Positions 56,949 through 64,000 of a DNA stretch of 64,000 nucleotides are shown piece after piece. Position 1 is the stretch's first letter. Each line of letters begins with the position of its first letter. The notes below the pieces were generated by a model, which worked only from the letters and a program-made list of their open reading frames with translations, had not been told where the DNA came from and searched no databases. The position numbers and the translations under genes were made by a program. This DNA is from Chitinimonas sp. BJB300. Its GTDB lineage: Bacteria > Pseudomonadota > Gammaproteobacteria > Burkholderiales > Chitinimonadaceae. Location of the stretch: NCBI RefSeq assembly GCF_002735695.1, contig NZ_PDZH01000004.1, positions 1-64,000 of the forward strand, read 5' to 3'.

Positions 56949-57847
56949 TTCAAATAATTCAAATGGCTGTATAGATGGGTCTACCTTAAGCTTTATCGAC
57001 CATAAAGTAAGGAGGTAAAACCGACCAGAATCGGAAAAATTCAGACAAGCAAATCGATGCGCTGTCCCCCTATAGGAATGGGGTCGTTTTACTTAGCATA
57101 CTCTGCTTATTTTTGGTAAGCACAATGGATATTTTTTTCGTGTTTGAGCAGGTGGCTCGGCAGCGTTTATTTTTAAGTGGCTTATTCGCTGGCTGACAAC
57201 GCTTGCTGGCTTCCCTTGCTTAATATGGGTAAGGCTAGGCATTGTAATGCGTGAGGGTATATTGTTAATTCAAGTTCTATTAAATATCCGGAGTGTGTTT
57301 AATAAATAAAGTTGGATTGGTTCAGTTAATTATTGAATTATGCTTTTGCAATAAAATTAATAAATTACTGGCTGCGAAAACAGCCGCACAATTTTAAGCT
57401 GCTTTGTTATTGGATTTTTGTGGGAGTAAAGATTTTTTCTGATTTGGATGGGGGCGTTAGGTCTTTGATTATGCTTGATTAATTCAATTTATATGCGACG
57501 AATTTAGTCGTCCGTTTAAGCTGGTGCGATCGATCGATCGATTGGAGGAGGAGGGGATTTCTTATTTTCAAATGAATTTAATGGTTTTTTCTTGTCGGGA
57601 TTATATCCAACCCCTAGATGTAAATCTCTGCTAGTGTCGGCGTGATGACTATATTCTTCCGAATGTGTGTCAGGAATATAAAACCCCTGGTGCATCAGCT
57701 TTGGCGACGCCTTAAAGCCAGTTGAATCCGTTAGCCAGCTTGTCTGCGGATTAGGACTTCTGCGGGTGTTCTAGTGGCGTTATCAGCGCCATTTATTTTT
57801 CTCAAAAAAATTTGTTCAATCTTCGTTTGTGTAAAAAATATGACCTG
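56949..57847. other. AT-rich gene-free region
   Basis: About 900 bases without a supported gene, notably AT-rich near 57240-57480. At 57528-57543 is (GATC)3GATT, a compact cluster of Dam sites, next to a purine-rich stretch GGAGGAGGAGGGG. A perfect AAGGAGGT at 57009-57016 has no start codon at proper spacing. It may contain the promoter of the isochorismatase-fold gene at its left end. Confidence 0.5.
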
Positions 57848-58540
57848 CTAGGACGCCTGTAACGGGTTTGACTCAGTGATGGGCAAGTAGGCGTAGACAA
57901 CATGTAGCGCCTCATCGGCATGGTGCAAATCGTTGATCTTGGCCAACGCCTCGCGCAGGGCCATCAACGAAAGGCGCAGCTCAGACTCAGTTTCGCTTTT
58001 ACTTATCCGGCGTTTGAGCATGGCCGCCCGGGCACTCAGATGGTGGTCGGCTATCTTGTGCATCAACAGGGCCACCGGGTGCAATAGCTGGGGTAGCTTG
58101 GTGGATACGGCAGGCTCTACGCTCATTACGGGGGAGGCGAGTTCCGTATTTGGCTGGTCGGCATCGGCATCGGTATCGGCATTCAGCAGGGAGTGTTGGG
58201 CGTGGGGGAGGGGCGAGGTGGCAACTTGGGCCAATGCAGCCGCGGTAATGCCGCGTTGTGTTGCGCCGGGCTCGGCGACAGTGGTGGCTGGGGTGGCGGC
58301 AGGGGTGAGCTCGGCGATCTTGCTGCCCGGTACGATTTCAACCAGCCCCAATTCCAACAGCTTTTCAACCGTGTCTGCTTGGCTGCCAAGTGCGAGGGCT
58401 AGCCGCGCCAGTTCAGGTGTGCGCTTCCGACCATCGATTTGCAGCAGCAGCGTCCGCAATCGGGCAGGTAGGCGGGCGCTGGCATCTCGCGATTGCAGCG
58501 CCTGTAGGCCAGCTTCGGTTTTGCGCAGTTTTACATTCAT
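57848..58540 (-). CDS. Unknown protein with winged-helix-like N-terminus, paralogue 1
   Basis: 230 residues from the ATG at 58540, chosen because GGAG lies 9 bases upstream and the N-terminus MNVKLRKTEAGLQALQSR equals that of the paralogue. The N-terminal 70 residues (LPARLRTLLLQIDGRKRTPELARLALALGSQADTVEKLLELGLVEIVPG) have the helix-turn-helix and wing pattern of small regulators. An Ala/Pro/Thr-rich linker and a C-terminal helical domain (SARAAMLKRRISKSETESELRLSLMALREALAK) follow. No signal peptide in this form. A regulatory role is inference; I cannot name the family. Confidence 0.7.
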   Translation of the reverse strand: MNVKLRKTEAGLQALQSRDASARLPARLRTLLLQIDGRKRTPELARLALALGSQADTVEKLLELGLVEIVPGSKIAELTPAATPATTVAEPGATQRGITAAALAQVATSPLPHAQHSLLNADTDADADQPNTELASPVMSVEPAVSTKLPQLLHPVALLMHKIADHHLSARAAMLKRRISKSETESELRLSLMALREALAKINDLHHADEALHVVYAYLPITESNPLQAS

Positions 58541-58734
58541 TTTGCGTATCTCCATTCGCGTATTTGGAATAGCCGCGACTAAGCAGGCACAAATGGTGAA
58601 AAGTGTTGCTGTGGGGCAGCCGACCATAAGAGTTTTATGACATACGCGCTAGACTGTCGGGGGATAGCCCTGCGGCGTAAAGACGGGATATCGAAGGCTT
58701 TCGATCTTGAAGATTCTATGGTTGACAACTGAAG

Positions 58735-58796
58735 CGGGGCTTTTGAGCAGCGCATAAGTCTTGATCATGGCGCACAGTAAGATCGTAAACAGGTTC
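58735..58796. mobile_element. MITE-like element, right half
   Basis: GCTTTTGAGCAGCGCAT, then TGATCATGGCGCACAG, then TAAGATCGTAAACAGGTTC: the right half of the family, closest in its end to the TIR. The left end is missing. It adjoins the second dispersed repeat at 58807. Confidence 0.7.
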
Positions 58797-58806
58797 TTGG
58801 AACCCG

Positions 58807-58926
58807 ACTAAAGCCAGCTACGCGTCAGCAATAGGGCGTTGAAATCATTCTCGGCATGCGCATTTACCATTTGTAAACGCCGCTTCCTCGGCTGTTTTCG
58901 CCTTACCTTGCCCTGGCTCGCGAGAC
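58807..58926 (-). repeat. Second dispersed repeat, copy 2 (inverted)
   Basis: Reverse-complement of 54971-55087 with conserved blocks AGCCAGGGCAAGGTAAGGCG, GAAAACAG, TGGTAAATG and GACGCGTAGCTG. Copies differ at perhaps a quarter of positions, so they are not recent. Placed between the two winged-helix-like paralogues. Confidence 0.75.
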
Positions 58927-58939
58927 GCTAGAGAGGTGC

Positions 58940-59545
58940 TTAAAATGCTGGGGCAGCTTTGAAGCTGAACAGCGGCAATGTTGGATAAACATATTGCAAC
59001 GCCTTGTCAGCATGCAGATAGCCATTGGACTTGGCCAACGCTTCGCGCAGTGCCATCAAGGAAAGACGAAGTTCGGCCTCGGTTTCGCTCTTGCTGATAC
59101 GGCGCTTGAGTATTGCTGCTCTGGTGCCAAGGTGTGTATCGGTCACTTCGTGCATCATCAAGGCAATGGGCTGAAAAAGCTCTGGCAGCTTGGTCGATAC
59201 GAGGGGTTCCTGCTCATCTTCCTCTGTAGTCTGTTCGGCATACCCCGCATCTGTGTTTGCGGGCATGGTTTTGGAAGCAGCGCCGACGCGTTGCGTGGCA
59301 GCCGGTGGTGGTGGGCTTTTGATCTGACTGCCGGGGACGACCTCGACCAACCCCATTTCCATCAGTGTTTCAACGACATCGGCTGTACTGCCGAGTGATA
59401 CGGCGAGCCGGGCCAACTCGGCAGTACGTTTTCGCCCATCAACTTGCAGCAGCAACGTCCGTAGTCTGGCGGGGAGTCGTACCCCTGCTTCTCGAGATTG
59501 CAGTGCCTGCAATCCAGCTTCAGTTTTACGCAATTTTACGTTCAT
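58940..59545 (-). CDS. Unknown protein with winged-helix-like N-terminus, paralogue 2
   Basis: 201 residues from ATG 59545 (GGAAG upstream). Same plan as paralogue 1: N-terminus MNVKLRKTEAGLQALQSREAG, winged-helix-like LLLQVDGRKRTAELARLAVSLGSTADVVETLMEMGLVEVVPG, linker with an acidic patch EQTTEEDEQEP, and C-terminal LGTRAAILKRRISKSETEAELRLSLMALREALAK. The linker is shorter by about 25 residues. The conserved ends and variable linker suggest two folded domains whose spacing is free. Function not known. Confidence 0.7.
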   Translation of the reverse strand: MNVKLRKTEAGLQALQSREAGVRLPARLRTLLLQVDGRKRTAELARLAVSLGSTADVVETLMEMGLVEVVPGSQIKSPPPPAATQRVGAASKTMPANTDAGYAEQTTEEDEQEPLVSTKLPELFQPIALMMHEVTDTHLGTRAAILKRRISKSETEAELRLSLMALREALAKSNGYLHADKALQYVYPTLPLFSFKAAPAF

Positions 59546-59859
59546 GATGCGTACTTCCACTTAGTCATTTCGTGTGGTTTGTTTGTTGACGCGACAGATT
59601 GGCACAAGCAATAGAATGGCGCTGCGCATACCCAATGCATTGCCGGATGCAACGTTATTACGCTGAAGCGACGGCAATACAGGCGTGGATGACGTAAGCA
59701 TGAAAACTATCAAGGGATAGTACGTTGTCGTAAAGTCGGGAAATCGAGGGGTTCCCGTTTCCTGGAGGAATGGTGTAGGGAGTCTGTTCAATTACGCAGG
59801 TTGTTTTCGACCCTGCTGCATCTTGGTGGTGCAGCAGGGTTGGGTGCAGGTGCTATGGC
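59546..59859. other. Intergenic region between paralogue 2 and prpD
   Basis: Holds the upstream region of paralogue 2 and the hairpin after prpD. No gene seen. Confidence 0.5.
59810..59840 (-). terminator. Hairpin after prpD, probable terminator
   Basis: ACCCTGCTGCA and TGCAGCAGGGT with a 9-base loop, 20 bases after the prpD stop. The following minus-strand sequence CGAAAACAA has no T run, so it may need rho or act only as an RNA 3' end. Confidence 0.55.
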
Positions 59860-61311
59860 TTATTTCATCATCAGGTCGACAAACTCGTTGACCGGCGTGA
59901 TTTCCAATGTTTTTTGGTCATTGCACAGGTCGTAGATCGCGTTGGCTTGCTTGGCGGCGAACACGCGGGCGAGGTTGGTTCTGAACTTGGCCTCCAGGAG
60001 CGGGATGCCATCGCCGCGGCGGCGGCGATGCCCGATCGGGTATTCGCAGACTTCTTCGGGTAGCACGGTGCCGTCGTTCAGTTCCACCGTTAGGCCATTG
60101 GCGATGGAGCGCTTTTCCGGGTCGTGGTAGTCGCGTGAAAAACCGGCGTCTTCAACGCAGACAATCTTGTCGCGCAGCACATCGATGCGTTGGTCGGTAG
60201 CGATCCCATCTTCGTAGTCGGCTGCGGTCAAACGGCCGTGGATCAGCGGCACCGCTACCATGTACTGCACGCAATGGTCGCGGTCGGCTGGGTTATTCAG
60301 CGGGCCCTTCTTGTCGATGATGCGAATGCAGGCTTCGTGGGTGCGGATGGTGATTTTCTTAATGTCCGCCGCTGTTTTGCCCATGGCGGCCAGCTTGCCG
60401 TGCAGGGTCATGGCGCATTCCACGGCAGTCTGCGAATGGAATTCAGCCGGGAAGCTGATTTTGAATAGCACTTGTTCCATCACATAGCTGCCATACGGGC
60501 GTTGGAACTTGAATGCATTGCCCTTGAACAACACATCGTAAAAGCCCCAACCCTTGGCAGAGAGCACGCCTGGATAGCCCATCTCACCCTTGAGGGTGAT
60601 GAGTGCAAGGCGGACGGCACGGCTTGTGGCGTCGCCCGCAGCCCAGCTCTTACGGCTGCCGGTATTCGGGGCGTGGCGGTAGGTGCGTAGCGCCTGGCCA
60701 TCGACCCAGGCTTGCGACACGGCATTGATGATTTCCTCACGCGTTCCGCCCAATAGTTTGGTCACCACCGCGGTGGAGGCGACTTTGACCAGAACGACAT
60801 GGTCCAAGCCAACGCGGTTGAAGCTGTTTTCCAGCGCCAGCACCCCCTGAATCTCGTGTGCCTTGATCATGGCGGTGAGCACCTCACGCATGCTCAATGG
60901 GGCTTTACCGGCCGCGACACGGGTACGGCTAATCCAGTCTGCGGTCATGAGGATGCCGCCGAGGTTATCGCTGGGGTGACCCCATTCGGCCGCCAACCAG
61001 GTGTCGTTGAAGTCGAGCCAGCGAATCATCGTGCCCAGGTTGAATGCTGCCTGAATAGGGTCCAGCTGGTATGAGGTGCCGGGTACTTTGGCGCCATGAG
61101 GAACAACGGTGCCGGGGACGACCGGGCCGAGTAGTTTGGTGCAGGCCGGGTATTCCAGCGCTTCGAAGCCGCAGCCTAGGGTATCCATCAGGCACAGACG
61201 AGCGGTGTTATAGGCCTCGTTGGAGGTGATCTCATGGTTGCAGACGTAATCGGCAATATCGACCAGTACCTGATCAGGATCGGGGCGAACGTTGGAGATA
61301 AGGGCGGACAT
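59860..61311 (-). CDS. prpD: 2-methylcitrate dehydratase PrpD (MmgE/PrpD family)
   Basis: 483 residues, normal for PrpD, which dehydrates 2-methylcitrate to 2-methyl-cis-aconitate in the methylcitrate cycle of propionyl-CoA breakdown. Family blocks are seen: [55 protein letters not shown], and [28 protein letters not shown]. Its place after prpC supports PrpD rather than another MmgE-type enzyme. No acnD/prpF pair is visible. About 75 bases downstream of prpC. Confidence 0.94.
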   Translation of the reverse strand: MSALISNVRPDPDQVLVDIADYVCNHEITSNEAYNTARLCLMDTLGCGFEALEYPACTKLLGPVVPGTVVPHGAKVPGTSYQLDPIQAAFNLGTMIRWLDFNDTWLAAEWGHPSDNLGGILMTADWISRTRVAAGKAPLSMREVLTAMIKAHEIQGVLALENSFNRVGLDHVVLVKVASTAVVTKLLGGTREEIINAVSQAWVDGQALRTYRHAPNTGSRKSWAAGDATSRAVRLALITLKGEMGYPGVLSAKGWGFYDVLFKGNAFKFQRPYGSYVMEQVLFKISFPAEFHSQTAVECAMTLHGKLAAMGKTAADIKKITIRTHEACIRIIDKKGPLNNPADRDHCVQYMVAVPLIHGRLTAADYEDGIATDQRIDVLRDKIVCVEDAGFSRDYHDPEKRSIANGLTVELNDGTVLPEEVCEYPIGHRRRRGDGIPLLEAKFRTNLARVFAAKQANAIYDLCNDQKTLEITPVNEFVDLMMK

Positions 61312-61384
61312 GGGGTGATTCCTATGGGGTGTATGAGTAGGTATTCGACCGGGGCTGTTTGGCAGTGTCCGCGGTGCAGGTCGC

Positions 61385-62539
61385 TTACTTGCGTTTCTTG
61401 AGAGGCACGAACTTAAGGTCCTCAGGGCCGGTGTAGTTGGCGCTGGGGCGAATGATCTTGCCGTCGATACGCTGTTCGATCACGTGGGCGGCCCAGCCGC
61501 TGGTGCGCGAAATAACAAACAAGGGCGTGAACATGGCGGTGGGCACCCCCATCATGTGGTAGCTGACCGCGCTGAACCAGTCGAGGTTGGGGAACATCTT
61601 CTTGATATCCCACATTACGGTTTCCAGGCGTTCGGCGATATCGAACATCTTGGTATTGCCAGCTTCTTTCGACAGCTTGCGCGCGACTTCCTTGATGACG
61701 ACATTGCGTGGGTCGCTGACGGTGTAGACCGGATGGCCAAAGCCGATCACGACTTCCTTGCGCTCGACACGGGCACGGATATCGGCTTCGGCTTCGGCTG
61801 GGTTGTCGTAACGCTTCTGGATTTCGAACGCCACTTCATTGGCGCCCCCGTGCTTGGGGCCGCGAAGCGCGCCGATGGCGCCGGTGATGGCGCTGTACAT
61901 GTCCGACCCGGTGCCGGCAATCACACGGCCGGCAAACGTCGAGGCATTGAATTCGTGCTCGGCATACAACACCAATGAGGTGTGCATGGCTTTCACCCAG
62001 TGCTCGCTAGGCTTTTCACCGTGCAGCAGATGCAGAAAGTGGCCGCCGATGCTGTCGTCGTCGGTTTCGACCTCAATGCGCCGGCTATTGTGGCTGTAGT
62101 GGTACCAGTAGAGCAGCATCGAGCCGAACGAGGCCATGAGCTTGTCGGCGATATCACGTGCGCCGGCCGCATCATGGTCGTCTTTCTCAGGCAGGGTGCA
62201 GCCCAATGTGGAGACGGCGGTGCGCATCACATCCATCGGGTGGGTGCTGGCAGGCAGGGCTTCCAATACAGTCTTTAACACGGCAGGGATGCCACGCAGC
62301 GATTTGAGTTTTTGTTTGTAGCCTTGCAACTCGGCTTGGTTGGGCAACTTGCCATGCACCAGCAGGTGGGCGATCTCCTCGAATTCACAGGCATCGGCAA
62401 CATCCAGGATATCGTAACCGCGATAGTGCAGGTCATTACCGGTACGGCCCACGGTGCACAAGGTGGTGTTGCCGGCAGCAACACCCGATAAGGCAACGGA
62501 TTTCTTGGGCTTGGGCAGGGTGGTCGGTGTATCGCTCAT
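61385..62539 (-). CDS. prpC: 2-methylcitrate synthase PrpC
   Basis: 384 residues; condenses propionyl-CoA with oxaloacetate to 2-methylcitrate. It belongs to the citrate-synthase family with the catalytic His in GPKHGGANE and [14 protein letters not shown], and the Asp in [10 protein letters not shown]. It is shorter than GltA in this window (430 aa) and lacks its N-terminal domain, as usual for PrpC. The N-terminus [18 protein letters not shown] is PrpC-like. An AGGAG lies before the ATG. Confidence 0.95.
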   Translation of the reverse strand: MSDTPTTLPKPKKSVALSGVAAGNTTLCTVGRTGNDLHYRGYDILDVADACEFEEIAHLLVHGKLPNQAELQGYKQKLKSLRGIPAVLKTVLEALPASTHPMDVMRTAVSTLGCTLPEKDDHDAAGARDIADKLMASFGSMLLYWYHYSHNSRRIEVETDDDSIGGHFLHLLHGEKPSEHWVKAMHTSLVLYAEHEFNASTFAGRVIAGTGSDMYSAITGAIGALRGPKHGGANEVAFEIQKRYDNPAEAEADIRARVERKEVVIGFGHPVYTVSDPRNVVIKEVARKLSKEAGNTKMFDIAERLETVMWDIKKMFPNLDWFSAVSYHMMGVPTAMFTPLFVISRTSGWAAHVIEQRIDGKIIRPSANYTGPEDLKFVPLKKRK

Positions 62540-62578
62540 GTTGGTGTCTCCTTATGGGGCGGCAGAACCACCCTGTGC

Positions 62579-63028
62579 TTAGTTGCGATGGGTATCGGGT
62601 TCGATGGCGGAGGGGGCCGCATCGAGCATGGCGCGGGCAATCAGTTCAAAGTCGTTCTGGCCGATTTCCAGGTGGCCGAAACGAAATGCGGCGCCCCAGC
62701 GTTGTTTGTTTCGGATAAACGTCAGTTGTTCAATCATCGGCCGCACCGGCACTTCCCGGCAGGGACGATAAGCGACGTTGCGCCGATAGTACGTGTCCGC
62801 GTTTATTTCAACCGGGTAGGCATCCGCATCCTGTATCTGTCCGATCGCCGTGAAGCGCTGGCAGGACCCCGCTTCGCCCATGTGTTCGCTGGGGGAGTAG
62901 TAGATCAGCCAGTCGCCGGGTTCCATACGCCCCAGGGGCCCGCTCTTTCCGTGGCATAGCTGGCAAAATCCACCTGTGATACCACGCAACACATGATCGT
63001 GTGACACGACGCCTATCCAGTAACGCAT
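62579..63028 (-). CDS. EVE-domain protein
   Basis: 149 residues of the EVE (PUA-like) fold group: MRYWIGVVSHDHVLRGITGGF, CQLCHGKSGPLGRMEPGDWLIYYSPSEHMGE, and AIGQIQDADAYPVE. EVE domains bind modified nucleic-acid bases or RNA; this single-domain type has been linked to RNA modification and to nucleobase recognition, which is family knowledge. Its start shares a base with the stop of the preceding GNAT gene, so they are coupled. It sits within the methylcitrate operon, an unexpected context. Confidence 0.85.
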   Translation of the reverse strand: MRYWIGVVSHDHVLRGITGGFCQLCHGKSGPLGRMEPGDWLIYYSPSEHMGEAGSCQRFTAIGQIQDADAYPVEINADTYYRRNVAYRPCREVPVRPMIEQLTFIRNKQRWGAAFRFGHLEIGQNDFELIARAMLDAAPSAIEPDTHRN

Positions 63029-63573
63029 CAGCGTCTAGCTCGATGAATGTGGTACAGCACATGCCGGCGTAAAGGATGGTAGGCTGGAACATTGGGGTGA
63101 TCGAAATCACCGCTGAGGTCTCTTGCCATGCCAATACGTGTCATGACGGATTGTGATGGGAGATTGTCGGGGGTGGTGATGGCGACGATTTTGTCGAGCT
63201 GTAGTTGTTGGAAACCGTACTCCAACGCTAATTTAGCCGCTTCTGTGGCGTAACCCCGACCCCAGTATTCGCGTGCCAATCGCCATCCGATCTCAACGCA
63301 GGGTGTGAAGTGAGCTGCGTAAGGCGTGCGCAGCAGGCCGGTAAAGCCGATGAAGTCCGCAACGCCGGGTACTTCGACCGCCCAGAAGGTGAAGCCTTCG
63401 CGATCAGCATGTTCACGAAAGTGGTCTGCGTTGGCGTTACTTTCGGTCTGCGTCAATACGCTGGGGAAGTAGCGCCGGACCTCGGAGTCGGCATTCAGGA
63501 CAGCGAAGGGCGTTAAGTCGCTATCGCGCCAGTCGCGTAGGACGACGCGCGCGCCGTGTAGCGCAAATCTCAT
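63028..63573 (-). CDS. GNAT-family N-acetyltransferase (RimJ/RimL-like)
   Basis: 181 residues. Acetyl-CoA-binding region is VEIGWRLAREYWGRGYATEAAKLALEYGF followed by ITTPDNLPSQSVMTRIGM, typical of the RimJ/RimL subgroup. The N-terminus begins LHGARVVLRDWRDSDLTPFAVLNADSEVRRYFP. Substrate unknown (protein N-terminus, small molecule or antibiotic). The ATG at 63571-63573 overlaps the stop codon of prpB (TAATG), so expression is coupled to prpB. Confidence 0.9.
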   Translation of the reverse strand: MRFALHGARVVLRDWRDSDLTPFAVLNADSEVRRYFPSVLTQTESNANADHFREHADREGFTFWAVEVPGVADFIGFTGLLRTPYAAHFTPCVEIGWRLAREYWGRGYATEAAKLALEYGFQQLQLDKIVAITTPDNLPSQSVMTRIGMARDLSGDFDHPNVPAYHPLRRHVLYHIHRARR

Positions 63574-64000
63574 TACGCTTTTCCGCTGGCAAACAGGGCG
63601 TCGAGTTTTTGTTCGTACTCGTGGTAGCCCAGGTGGTCGTATAGTTCCATGCGCGTTTGCATTGTATTGAGCACCTGTTTTTGCGAGCCTTCCGCGGCGA
63701 TATGGCCGTAGACATTCAATGCCGCCTTGCTCATTGCACGGAAAGCGCTGAGCGGGTAAAGCATCATACTGACGCCTACACTGCCCAGTTCATCACGGGT
63801 AAACAGTGGGGTCTTGCCGAATTCGGTGATGTTGGCGAGCACCGGCACTTTTACCGCATTGACGAACTGTTTGTACATGTCGAGGCTTTCCATGGCCTCG
63901 GGGAAGATCATGTCGGCACCGGCTTCCACGCAGGCGCAGGCACGGTCGATGGCAGCTTGCAGGCCTTCCACCGCCAGCGCATCGGTACGCGCCATGATCA
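63573..64000 (-). CDS. prpB: Methylisocitrate lyase PrpB, C-terminal part
   Basis: About 142 residues, with the start outside the window (the frame stays open to the edge). It is the C-terminal half of the isocitrate-lyase/PEP-mutase-fold enzyme that splits 2-methylisocitrate to pyruvate and succinate: [76 protein letters not shown]. It heads the operon on the minus strand; the upstream regulator is not visible. Confidence 0.93.
   Translation of the reverse strand, partial: IMARTDALAVEGLQAAIDRACACVEAGADMIFPEAMESLDMYKQFVNAVKVPVLANITEFGKTPLFTRDELGSVGVSMMLYPLSAFRAMSKAALNVYGHIAAEGSQKQVLNTMQTRMELYDHLGYHEYEQKLDALFASGKA

Larger units (their letters stand above)
58541..58939. other. Spacer between paralogues, made largely of dispersed repeats
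   Basis: Contains the MITE right half (58735-58796) and the second dispersed repeat in inverse orientation (58807-58926). Apart from these no gene is seen. The upstream promoter of paralogue 1 must lie between its start and the repeats, about 58541-58730. Confidence 0.6.

Noticed and set aside
57009-57016. Perfect AAGGAGGT ribosome-site sequence
   Set aside because: There is no start codon within the proper distance on that strand and no open frame after it.

Overview
The window looks like chromosomal DNA of a betaproteobacterium, most likely a member of the Neisseriales. The gene order mdh / gntR-sdhCDAB-sdhE-gltA-sucA-sucB-lpd-sucC-sucD matches what I recall for that order. The DNA is moderately GC-rich, and most genes have AGGAG-type ribosome sites. 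The assignment comes from gene order and protein character only; there is no rRNA or other phylogenetic marker here.

Left edge (1-791): an IS3-family element that runs off the window is inserted into a dead IS5-type transposase. Positions 792-4023 hold an exported alpha/beta hydrolase, an exported protein of unknown function and malate dehydrogenase, all on the minus strand. Positions 4318-18242 are a near-complete oxidative TCA supercluster on the plus strand: a GntR/UTRA regulator divergent from mdh, succinate dehydrogenase with its flavinylation factor SdhE, citrate synthase, the three 2-oxoglutarate dehydrogenase components and succinyl-CoA synthetase. Together they carry carbon from oxaloacetate plus acetyl-CoA to citrate, and from 2-oxoglutarate through succinate to fumarate, with mdh closing the cycle. 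Positions 18370-24226 hold a thioredoxin-like protein, guaB, a patatin, two FlgO-like lipoproteins, dsbB and an EamA permease.

Accessory region (24227-38806): two giant tandem RTX proteins (1279 and 1234 aa) sit downstream of a dedicated type I secretion ABC transporter and membrane-fusion protein. Upstream of these are two paralogous proteins of unknown function, each built from two copies of a repeat ending in AREFF-type motifs. The RTX pair shares a recently homogenised 318-bp 3' end. A fossil of the eamA 3' end between the two genes records how the locus was duplicated. This is the best candidate for an undescribed system in the window.

Positions 38891-52867 carry an ABC-F ATPase, an MFS permease, a solute-binding protein, a frameshifted S9 peptidase, two tandem orphan periplasmic binding proteins and a TetR-adaptor-RND efflux operon whose regulator has two TetR-type HTH segments. 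Positions 53787-59545 hold a GT4 glycosyltransferase, a GlxA-type regulator with an isochorismatase-fold protein that has lost its catalytic Cys, a gene-free AT-rich stretch and two tandem paralogues with a winged-helix-like N-terminus. Positions 59860-64000 hold a methylcitrate (propionate) operon, prpB-GNAT-EVE-prpC-prpD, on the minus strand.

A family of short MITE-like elements with terminal inverted repeats (GAACCTGTTTACGATCT type) is scattered over five sites. Two of them adjoin a second, about 120-bp repeat in the same relative arrangement.
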